Made by a program: the position numbers and the translations under genes. Below the pieces are notes generated by a model. That model saw only the letters and a program-made list of their open reading frames with translations, was not told where the DNA came from and ran no database searches. From assembly GCF_042676025.1 (NCBI RefSeq), contig NZ_JBHTJP010000032.1, positions 1,302,001-1,366,000 of the forward strand: 64,000 bases of DNA, read 5' to 3'. Shown here piece by piece: positions 1 to 7,151 of the stretch. The stretch's first letter is position 1. Each line of letters begins with the position of its first letter. The stretch comes from Salinimicrobium gaetbulicola (GTDB taxonomy: Bacteria > Bacteroidota > Bacteroidia > Flavobacteriales > Flavobacteriaceae).

Positions 1-1
1 G

Positions 2-199
2 AGTTACGCAGTAGGGATCGCCTTTGCGGTCGCGGCCTTCGTAATCGCCTATTGGCTGCTGAAGGTAAGCTTGCTCACAACCTTTATAGTCATAGTTGGA
101 ACACTTGTGGTATTCCTTCCTGTCATTGTGCGCTGGAGCAGGAATATCTGGATCAATTTCTTCTTTAGCTATGACGAATCAAAAGCTAAGAAGCATTAA
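2..199 (+). CDS. DUF983 family membrane protein, C-terminal part (5' truncated by window edge)
   Basis: An open frame runs in from the left edge without a start and stops at TAA 197-199, so only the last 65 residues are visible. They form two closely spaced hydrophobic segments followed by a short tail rich in Arg/Trp and then Lys (RWSRNIWINFF, ending KAKKH). This matches what I recall of the C terminus of DUF983 proteins, small two-helix membrane proteins of unknown function common in Bacteroidota. The last 14 bases overlap the 3' end of the convergent oxidoreductase gene. The family call rests on the tail only. Confidence 0.6.
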   Translation, partial: SYAVGIAFAVAAFVIAYWLLKVSLLTTFIVIVGTLVVFLPVIVRWSRNIWINFFFSYDESKAKKH

Positions 200-1244
200 A
201 CCACTTTTTGGTGAATCGGCTAATATTTGTTTCCGGATCGAGATCTTTTTCGTGTTCAATAAGATCCAACAATTCTTCAGAGATCATAGGAGCCAATAAA
301 ATACCACGGCTTCCAAATCCATTACAGCAATAGAGATTCTTATGTTCCGGATGTCTTCCAACCAAGGGCCTTCTGTCGATGGTGGAAGGGCGTAAACCGG
401 CCACCTGGTGGACCACCTCAAAATCAACCGTGATCAAATCCTTTAATTTTGTGACCAGTTCCTGTCTTGCAGATTCTGTTGGACCCGGTGTCTTATCAGT
501 ATTACTGTAAGTAGCACCTACCGCATACAGATCTTCTCCTGCCGGAAATATGAAAACAGAGGATTTCACACCTACTTCAAGATCAAGTCCCGGGGCCTTA
601 ATAATAATATATTCCCCTTTATTTCCTCTTAGCGGAAGGTATTTGAAATATGGGTTATTCAGCAAGCCGAAGCCTTCGCAGAAAATGATATTTTTAGCTT
701 TGATCCCTTTATACTCCACGCCTTCTTCGGAAAGTACCAGGTCTTCATGTTTAAAAGACTCTTCTTTCAAAAGATCATTTTCAAGAAGGTGAGCAGCATA
801 GCTTTCTAAAAGGTTTCTGGGATCAATTCTTTTGGTATTCAACACTTTCCCGAAGGAATGATTTCCGGGAACATTGGGATTAACTGTAGAAACCAGGTCA
901 GTATCCAAATAAGGAGCCAGTTTAGGCTTATCGGCAGCTTCAAACCAGTTATTCTGCTCCTCTACTGATGAGAACCTACGGTATATTTCAAGGGGAGAGA
1001 GAAATTCCTTCCCAAGTAATTCTTCCATTTCAGAATAAAAAGCAACGGCCTTAGGCATTTGAATATCGGCCTTCCAGGCTAAGGTAAACCGCTTTAAGAT
1101 CACCGGATTCATAAAACCTCCGGCTACTTTTGATGCTTCCTGCGAGTTGTCGTCAAAAACGAGGAAAGACTTTCCTGTCTTCTCCAGTCTATATGCTAAG
1201 CTGGCACCGCTAAGGCCCAGTCCTACTATGATGTAATCTTTCAT
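186..1244 (-). CDS. FAD-dependent oxidoreductase of the DAO family
   Basis: This 352-residue protein starts with a Rossmann dinucleotide-binding motif, G8-L-G10-L-S-G13, directly after a beta strand, as expected for an FAD-binding D-amino-acid-oxidase-like (DAO) fold. The C-terminal part has the pattern VAGLRPSTIDRRPLVG followed by a glycine-rich FGSRG stretch, typical of the second FAD contact and resembling the oxidase half of MnmC. No methyltransferase domain is attached, so a role in tRNA mnm5U synthesis cannot be assumed and the substrate is unknown. The protein has no signal peptide and is probably cytoplasmic. It lies downstream of the gld operon terminator, so it is not clearly part of that operon. 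Confidence 0.8.
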   Translation of the reverse strand: MKDYIIVGLGLSGASLAYRLEKTGKSFLVFDDNSQEASKVAGGFMNPVILKRFTLAWKADIQMPKAVAFYSEMEELLGKEFLSPLEIYRRFSSVEEQNNWFEAADKPKLAPYLDTDLVSTVNPNVPGNHSFGKVLNTKRIDPRNLLESYAAHLLENDLLKEESFKHEDLVLSEEGVEYKGIKAKNIIFCEGFGLLNNPYFKYLPLRGNKGEYIIIKAPGLDLEVGVKSSVFIFPAGEDLYAVGATYSNTDKTPGPTESARQELVTKLKDLITVDFEVVHQVAGLRPSTIDRRPLVGRHPEHKNLYCCNGFGSRGILLAPMISEELLDLIEHEKDLDPETNISRFTKKWFNAS

Positions 1245-1259
1245 GGAGTAAAATTATAA

Positions 1260-1290
1260 CAAAAAAACGCCTTTCGTAATGAAAGGCGTT
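1260..1290 (-). terminator. Rho-independent terminator of the gld operon
   Basis: A perfect 10-bp inverted repeat (AACGCCTTTC / GAAAGGCGTT, loop of 5) is followed on the minus strand by seven T residues. It lies 28 bases past the gldN stop codon and ends the gldKLMN transcript before the oxidoreductase gene. Confidence 0.85.
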
Positions 1291-1317
1291 TCTAAATTGT
1301 TCAAAATATGAGCAAAA

Positions 1318-2208
1318 TCAATAGTTCCACATATCTTGCTCGAAGTTTCTGATCTGTTCTTTGATTCGCTGTGATTCCAATAACTGCATAAATGCATTAT
1401 CATTGATATAATCATCCACCTGCCGGTCTCCCTGCAGATTATCTTCAGCATAGACCACTCCATTAAATCTTCTTGCATTCAGCAAGTGATCAAAGGAAAT
1501 AGGCTTAGAAGTATTATTCGGATTAAAAGCGAAAGCCTGATTCAACACATCTCTGGCAGACGGATACCAAACCCAGAACAATTCCACTAAAGCTGGTTCA
1601 TCGCTGTCAATAAAGTTTACATCAGGAGCAACTGGAGCGATCCCCAATAGCCTGTACTTTAACTCAGCCTGGCGTTTGTCAAAATACCAGTAACCTCTAA
1701 TGTGGTACTCAGCAATATCAGCAGCAGAAATATCCCTTCTACTGATATACTGCGGATCAATTTGCTCACCGGCGTTATACTGTTCTATACCAAGGTCTGT
1801 AGTATCAACTTTTGATAAGGCAGCCTGAATGTCCTTCAAAGCGATCTTATCGTTGAAATATGAATCGGCGTAGATCTCTTCGATCTTTCCGTTTTTAATG
1901 TTCTTGATAAGAACATCATACAGAGCACGTCTGGAACTTCCAATTTGATTGGTGTCAATTGGATAGTACAGCGGGAAATTCACTCTTTCATCAAGGTCTA
2001 CAACTTCCCAGGTAGTTTTTGACCACAAGATATCACGAGTATCTACATACCCGTATTCAAGCGGTGCATTCTTTCCATATGCCAATTCTGCGGCAGTAGG
2101 CGCCTCGATCTCATCCGGACTTTTAGCATTCAAAATGTTCTTTTGGCCAAAAGTTGTCACCGAAACGAGCAATCCACATATTCCAACTAAAAATCGGTTC
2201 CAGTTCAT
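1318..2208 (-). CDS. gldN: Gliding motility / type IX secretion protein GldN
   Basis: This 296-residue protein has an N-terminal signal peptide ending near VTTFGQ and no further membrane segments, so it is periplasmic. Sequence features (ERVNFPLYYPID, YWYFDKRQAELKYRLLGIAPV) and its place as the last gene of gldK-L-M-N identify it as GldN (PorN in Porphyromonas). In characterised systems GldN pairs with the lipoprotein GldK to make the large periplasmic ring of the type IX secretion system. The length is normal for the family. The gap to gldM is only 14 bases, and a strong terminator follows. I see nothing unusual in it. Confidence 0.95.
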   Translation of the reverse strand: MNWNRFLVGICGLLVSVTTFGQKNILNAKSPDEIEAPTAAELAYGKNAPLEYGYVDTRDILWSKTTWEVVDLDERVNFPLYYPIDTNQIGSSRRALYDVLIKNIKNGKIEEIYADSYFNDKIALKDIQAALSKVDTTDLGIEQYNAGEQIDPQYISRRDISAADIAEYHIRGYWYFDKRQAELKYRLLGIAPVAPDVNFIDSDEPALVELFWVWYPSARDVLNQAFAFNPNNTSKPISFDHLLNARRFNGVVYAEDNLQGDRQVDDYINDNAFMQLLESQRIKEQIRNFEQDMWNY

Positions 2209-2222
2209 ATTCTAATTTTATT

Positions 2223-3758
2223 TTAATTCGTTAACTCCACAAATACGGGAGAAACCTGCTTTAATTTATAGCTTGCGTTGTTAGCTAATTGAGCTTCCAC
2301 ATCAAAAATTTGAACAGATTCACCTCTACCCGCACGTCTTAATGCAGCGACAGCCCTGTCATCCAGTTTCTGACCACGAACCTGTACGGTAGGTTGTCCA
2401 GGTACTTTAAATTTAAACCCTGTTACCCGTAGGTTAAGGTCAAAATCAAAGTCTGGTAAGGTAGCTCCAATAGTAGCGATCTCAAGGGTATTTCTTTGCA
2501 TTCTCACCGTTCCGTCTTCTCCTCTTACGGTTCCAACAGGACGAGGAATATCTTTCACTCTGAACGTTTTGCTGTCTCCTACTTTCTCTCCTCCCGGAAG
2601 TTCTCCGGAAACATTGATAGTAACCTCTCTCGCCTGAAGGGTAGTCACATCCATTACATAGTTAGGACCACCTACAGATCTAAGACCCGGAGCGTTTGCC
2701 GAAACATTTCCTACTCCCGGAATCGAAATGGTCATTGGGTTTTGAACCCCACGATATACCACGTTCATCTTATCTGCAGAAATTACGGCAGAATTAGGTT
2801 TAGGAATTACGCTATATGAATTGTTCACAGGAATAGAGATTATAGAATCTCCTTCTTTAAACTGAAGTTCTCCTGTGATCTTTTGTTGTCCAACATTTCC
2901 AGCAGGAAAATCAAGCTTTACCTGACCGGCTTCTGTACTCTGGATCTCGTTACCGTTGATAATTACCTTATCAAATTGCAAAGTTTTGTCAACTCTACCT
3001 AACACCACTTTTCCTTTATAGTTCTCACCATTGAAAAACGCTGTCTTATCTGATATAACGATCGCTTCATAATTCGTTAAAGAAACTTCGCTCTGTAACT
3101 GTCCGGAAAGCATTACAGAAAGAATATCATTTTCGGCACCACGGGCATCACCCTGCATTTGGGTGAATTTAGTAATAGATGCGATCATTGGGAAACTTTC
3201 AAAATTGTATGCCAACCAGGGTTTCTTTACTCCTTCAGAATCTTTTACAGGATCTGTACTGAATTCCCTTCTAACTTCAGCAGCGATCTGAGGATAATTA
3301 TCTTCGATCAAACTTGCTACACCTTCACGGTAGCTCTCTACTTTATTTAAAAATTCCTGACCTTTATTACTAGCTTTTCCACTTTGGAAAAAGTATTCAT
3401 CCAGGGGAGATGATTTATCCATTGCCTCATAATTTTGAGGATCGTCTACTCCTTCCAGCACCATGCTTTTCATCTCTTCAAGATAGGCGGTGAATTCAGT
3501 AGTCATTTCATGGATCTTTGAAGCCTTTTCCTGTAAAGGCTTATATTTTGCAGGTTGTTCTTCAGCCTTTGCAACAAGACCGGCCATGGCAGCCGAGTTT
3601 CTTTCTGCAACCGAGGAATTCGATTCTGCTAATTTCTCATTGATATTACCAAAAGCAGTAAGGACCTCTTTTGACATATTCAAGGCCATCATCGCGATGA
3701 AAACCAGATACATCAGGTTGATCATCTTCTGTCTTGGTGTTTGTTTACCTCCAGCCAT
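2223..3758 (-). CDS. gldM: Gliding motility / type IX secretion motor protein GldM
   Basis: This 511-residue protein has one N-terminal transmembrane helix (about residues 13-33, preceded by the motif RQKMINLMYLVF) and a long periplasmic part of Ig-like domains. That is the GldM/PorM architecture and usual length. GldM dimers sit inside a GldL pentamer in the inner membrane; the motor converts proton flow into rotation and transmits it across the periplasm to the GldK/GldN ring. The N-terminal periplasmic region (about residues 36-220) is mostly helical and is followed by beta-rich domains. It lies 52 bases downstream of gldL and 14 bases upstream of gldN, within one transcription unit. Confidence 0.96.
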   Translation of the reverse strand: MAGGKQTPRQKMINLMYLVFIAMMALNMSKEVLTAFGNINEKLAESNSSVAERNSAAMAGLVAKAEEQPAKYKPLQEKASKIHEMTTEFTAYLEEMKSMVLEGVDDPQNYEAMDKSSPLDEYFFQSGKASNKGQEFLNKVESYREGVASLIEDNYPQIAAEVRREFSTDPVKDSEGVKKPWLAYNFESFPMIASITKFTQMQGDARGAENDILSVMLSGQLQSEVSLTNYEAIVISDKTAFFNGENYKGKVVLGRVDKTLQFDKVIINGNEIQSTEAGQVKLDFPAGNVGQQKITGELQFKEGDSIISIPVNNSYSVIPKPNSAVISADKMNVVYRGVQNPMTISIPGVGNVSANAPGLRSVGGPNYVMDVTTLQAREVTINVSGELPGGEKVGDSKTFRVKDIPRPVGTVRGEDGTVRMQRNTLEIATIGATLPDFDFDLNLRVTGFKFKVPGQPTVQVRGQKLDDRAVAALRRAGRGESVQIFDVEAQLANNASYKLKQVSPVFVELTN

Positions 3759-3810
3759 TCTCTAATTTAGTTTAATGTTTTAATACTGTTTTAGATCGAT
3801 TTTAAACCAA

Positions 3811-4452
3811 TTAGGCTTTGACGTGCATAGCAGATAACATTCCGCCATAAACACCATTTAAAGAAGAAAGGTTGGAAGCCAAAGACTCCATCTGCTGATT
3901 TAATCTTCCGGCGTTCTCGGCCACCGCTTCGTTAATTTCAGATTGACGGGCAGCAGACTCTACCTGTACTTTATAAATACTGTTCAATGACTCTAACTGA
4001 CTTGCAGCAAGATTCATTTCTTCGCTATATCTTTTTTGAGACTCGATACCATCAACGGTTGGAGCGATGTTCTTAGCAGCACCCTCAAAGTTGCGAATAC
4101 TTTCGCCAAGACTGCTCATTAGTGTAGCATCAATTTTTGCTTCTTTAAGGATCTCATCAAGTTTTCTGGAAAGCATCCCTTCAGTCTCGTCATTAGTTAC
4201 CACTGCACCACCTCTTGCTGAAGCTTCACCACCTGCAAGTTCAGGGTATACTAATGACCAGTCTAATTCATCATCTACAGGCTCAAATGCAGAAACGGCG
4301 AATACTAAAGCTTCCACGATAAGTCCCAAAATAAGCATAAGGTTACCAAATGGCCAGTGCATGATCTTAAAAAGAGCTCCAAGGATTACCACAGAGGCTC
4401 CTAAACCATAGACCATGTTCATTAATTTCTTGGTTGATTTATTGTTTGCCAT
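3811..4452 (-). CDS. gldL: Gliding motility / type IX secretion motor protein GldL
   Basis: This 213-residue inner-membrane protein has two closely spaced transmembrane helices (about residues 13-31 and 37-56) followed by a cytoplasmic, helical, coiled-coil-like tail. The membrane region contains Lys29, His32 and a glutamate buried in helix 2 (Glu47). The last matches the position of the conserved protonatable glutamate that is essential in characterised GldL motors. Together with GldM it forms the 5:2 proton-driven motor of the type IX secretion system. It sits between gldK and gldM in the gldKLMN operon and has normal length. Confidence 0.96.
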   Translation of the reverse strand: MANNKSTKKLMNMVYGLGASVVILGALFKIMHWPFGNLMLILGLIVEALVFAVSAFEPVDDELDWSLVYPELAGGEASARGGAVVTNDETEGMLSRKLDEILKEAKIDATLMSSLGESIRNFEGAAKNIAPTVDGIESQKRYSEEMNLAASQLESLNSIYKVQVESAARQSEINEAVAENAGRLNQQMESLASNLSSLNGVYGGMLSAMHVKA

Positions 4453-4514
4453 AATAATTAAAAATTTAGATAGAGTTTTTCTTTTAGGTTGTTGTTATAA
4501 TAAATTAGGGGGTC

Positions 4515-5870
4515 TTAACGTGTCTGATTCAAGGTAACATCTGTTCCAAGATAATCCTGGACAGTTCTGAAACCAATATAACTTCTTGCAGTATCTGCAT
4601 ATTCATAATCCCGGGAACTTACCTGTAGGAAATAAGCAACATCCTTCCAGGATCCTCCCCTAACTACTTTCTTCATATTTTCCTCGTCATTGACAGACGG
4701 GTTCATGGATGATGAATATTCATAAGAGCCTGGATCGTATGATGAGAAAACCCATTCTGAAACGTTCCCCGCCATATTGTACAATCCATAATCATTAGGT
4801 TCATATGAATGAGCTTCTACCGTATACAATGCTTGATCTGCTGCGTAATCACCTCTTAAAGGTTTAAAGTTCGCCATAAAACATCCTCTATCATTCTTAG
4901 TATATGGCCCACCCCAGGGATAAGATGCAGATTCGAGTCCGCCACGGGCAGCATACTCCCACTCCGCTTCAGTAGGAAGCCTGTATGCATTCACATTGTG
5001 CTTACCTCTTTTCTTACGGTAAGAATTGTGATACAGAGTTCTCCATTGAGCGAAAGCTCTCGCTTGTTTCCAGGTCACTCCCACAACCGGATAATCTCCA
5101 TATGCATCATGCCAGAAATAGTCATTGTGCATTGGCTCATTATAGGAATAATTAAAATCTTTGATCCAAACGGTGGTATCAGGATAGATAGCGATTTCTT
5201 CTGTTTTAATGAATTCTGAACGACGTCCCGGTTCTGCCCTGGCAGCTTCCTGAATATCCATCCAGGAATACCTGAATTTTAAGTGCTTTACATCAATTGA
5301 ACGTTGCCCGTTGTACACCTCTTCAATTGGAATATACATGGTGTCCATGATCTCTGCATAATATTCATCTGGATAATCACGAGTATCCCAAATGATATCA
5401 ACATCCTTATTTAACTTTCGCCCTTCATAACCACCCATACTGTAATAGTTATCATACATGTACTTTTCGTAGACTGACATGTTCTCTTCGTCAGTATCAG
5501 CAAAAGCGTATTCACCAATTCCGCCGGAACCTGGAGTCTCCCCCATTTCCTCAGCAAAAATGGCAAGTTTCATTCGAACAACAGAGTCACGAACCCAGTT
5601 GACAAATTGCCTGTATTCTGCGTTTGTTATTTCGGTCTCGTCCATGTAAAAAGAACGAACGGTAACGGTTTTAGGCGGTGCATTTTTAAGGCCCACGATA
5701 TCATCGTCAGACTTACCCATAATAAAAGCACCTCCAGGAACAAGTGTCATTCCTAAAGGTTTCTCCGGATGCCATTTCTTTCCCTGTACACCTACCAATT
5801 GCCCTTGATCACCCCGGCCACAAGAAGCCAATAAAGAAATTACAGCAATAAGTAAAAAAAGTTTCCTCAT
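4515..5870 (-). CDS. gldK: Gliding motility lipoprotein GldK (formylglycine-generating-enzyme fold)
   Basis: From the ATG at 5870 the protein is 451 residues long and begins with a lipoprotein signal, LLASC with Cys17 as the lipidated residue. A TTG 12 bases upstream is in frame but lies inside the promoter, so it is rejected. The rest is a formylglycine-generating-enzyme/sulfatase-modifying fold (GGAFIMG, TEITNAEYRQFV, YRLPTEAEWEYAARGG, GNVSEWV, RGGSW). In GldK/PorK this fold is structural rather than catalytic: the lipoprotein forms the outer-membrane-tethered ring with GldN. It is the first gene of gldKLMN and has its own promoter just upstream. Confidence 0.95.
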   Translation of the reverse strand: MRKLFLLIAVISLLASCGRGDQGQLVGVQGKKWHPEKPLGMTLVPGGAFIMGKSDDDIVGLKNAPPKTVTVRSFYMDETEITNAEYRQFVNWVRDSVVRMKLAIFAEEMGETPGSGGIGEYAFADTDEENMSVYEKYMYDNYYSMGGYEGRKLNKDVDIIWDTRDYPDEYYAEIMDTMYIPIEEVYNGQRSIDVKHLKFRYSWMDIQEAARAEPGRRSEFIKTEEIAIYPDTTVWIKDFNYSYNEPMHNDYFWHDAYGDYPVVGVTWKQARAFAQWRTLYHNSYRKKRGKHNVNAYRLPTEAEWEYAARGGLESASYPWGGPYTKNDRGCFMANFKPLRGDYAADQALYTVEAHSYEPNDYGLYNMAGNVSEWVFSSYDPGSYEYSSSMNPSVNDEENMKKVVRGGSWKDVAYFLQVSSRDYEYADTARSYIGFRTVQDYLGTDVTLNQTR

Positions 5871-5879
5871 AATATCTTT

Positions 5880-5909
5880 CAAAGTTAGGACCTAGTAGTA
5901 CTTCTCCAA
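5880..5909 (-). promoter_or_regulatory. Promoter of the gldKLMN operon
   Basis: On the minus strand TTG (5909-5907) is followed after exactly 19 bases by TAACTTTG (5887-5880), a perfect fit to the Bacteroidota housekeeping promoter TTG-N19-TAnnTTTG. Only 9 bases separate the last G of the box from the gldK ATG, so the transcript should have a leader of only a few bases. Confidence 0.65.
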
Positions 5910-5987
5910 GTCAGTAAACCTATTTATTTATTTTCTAATAAACAATTTATTTCTAAAAATCGACCGGCTACAGGTGTTTAAATATAG

Positions 5988-7148
5988 TTAAATTTCGTTC
6001 TTCCGCTTGGTCTTATACCACCTTTCAGGAAGAATTTGGTTGCAAGCATCGATGTAATCACCTTCAGTGCAAGGTAATAACGTGTGCCTCTTTAATTTAT
6101 TACTTTCAGGGGACATAAAGGGGATTTCTATCCACCAACGACCACTTACCGGGCTCTTAAAAAACACCAAAACCTCATCTTCTATCGGAACCTGGTACTT
6201 TATAAACTCCTTTTTCGCCGAAATAGTATTCTCATTCTTCCTAAAATTGACTCCTTCTATGAAATACCAGAGCATTTGTGCCACCAGCATAGTCGATGTC
6301 GGGAAGTTCAATTCTGAAGTAATTTCATATATCCCAAATGAGGAAACCTTATCGCTTATACCTGCATAACGAGCCAGGGCACAAATTTCTTTTCCGTCGA
6401 AACCATTAGGAGACTGCAGCCTGTAGTTCCCTAAGGCACCTGCACTTACTGCTCCCATATCCACACCTACCAGGTTTGCATCCCTCATGACCGGCTCAAC
6501 AATACTAATATCATTTGAGACCTCACCTAATCTGTACGCATCAAAGAACAGTCGCTCCATTAACTCGATCTCATCCTGAGAATTGAAATAGGTTTGATAT
6601 CCAAGATTAGAATAATTGAAAAGGTTATAAGGCTTGGTTACCACGATTCGCCCAACATAAGACCTATTAGACAAAGGCTTATCGGCATCACCCAGATCAA
6701 ACCTGGAATCGATATTCACCAAATTCACCATCTGCTCCACCCCGTCATAGGCTCTGTACTGACCATAGATCAGGTCCTGCGAACCTCCTAAGATCACAGG
6801 GATGATATTTTTCTTCAGAAGATCTGCAACTACGGTCTGTACTGCGAAAAAAGTATCCTCCACACTTTCACCGGGTCTTATATCTCCCAGGTCAGCTATT
6901 TTATGAAACCAGTTACCCGGATAAAGCTGATAAAAACTCTTCCTAATATTATCAAAATTGAAGGGTTCACCGGTAGGATTTTCGGCAAGGCGGTCTTCCA
7001 GAACACCAAAGACAGCGATCTTCACTCCCTCAAGATCAGGAAATGCAGACGCTTCTGAATGTATTAATAATGACGCCCCTATACCGGGATCTTTGGCAAA
7101 ATCATCTACGAGCTCATGATTTACCGGGGTAAAAAAATCAAAATCCAT
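5988..7148 (-). CDS. Arginase/formimidoylglutamase-fold protein with degenerate metal site
   Basis: This 386-residue protein aligns by motif to the ureohydrolase (arginase, agmatinase, formimidoylglutamase) fold: PVILGGSQD at 117-125, NIDSRFD at 145-151 and VGVDMG at 227-232. Of the six canonical manganese ligands only Asp147, Asp151 and Asp230 remain. The usual histidines are Gln124 and Arg149, and the last aspartate is Gly232. Hydrolase activity is therefore unlikely, although automatic annotation would call it formimidoylglutamase. No other histidine-degradation gene is nearby. It starts 3 bases after the topA stop, and its own stop is about 80 bases upstream of the gldK promoter. A structural or regulatory role is inference. 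Confidence 0.75.
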   Translation of the reverse strand: MDFDFFTPVNHELVDDFAKDPGIGASLLIHSEASAFPDLEGVKIAVFGVLEDRLAENPTGEPFNFDNIRKSFYQLYPGNWFHKIADLGDIRPGESVEDTFFAVQTVVADLLKKNIIPVILGGSQDLIYGQYRAYDGVEQMVNLVNIDSRFDLGDADKPLSNRSYVGRIVVTKPYNLFNYSNLGYQTYFNSQDEIELMERLFFDAYRLGEVSNDISIVEPVMRDANLVGVDMGAVSAGALGNYRLQSPNGFDGKEICALARYAGISDKVSSFGIYEITSELNFPTSTMLVAQMLWYFIEGVNFRKNENTISAKKEFIKYQVPIEDEVLVFFKSPVSGRWWIEIPFMSPESNKLKRHTLLPCTEGDYIDACNQILPERWYKTKRKNEI

Positions 7149-7151
7149 TGA

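Noticed and set aside
5988..7148. Histidine-utilisation (hut) enzyme formimidoylglutamase.
   Set aside because: Three metal ligands are replaced and no other hut gene is present in the window, so the enzyme name is not supported.
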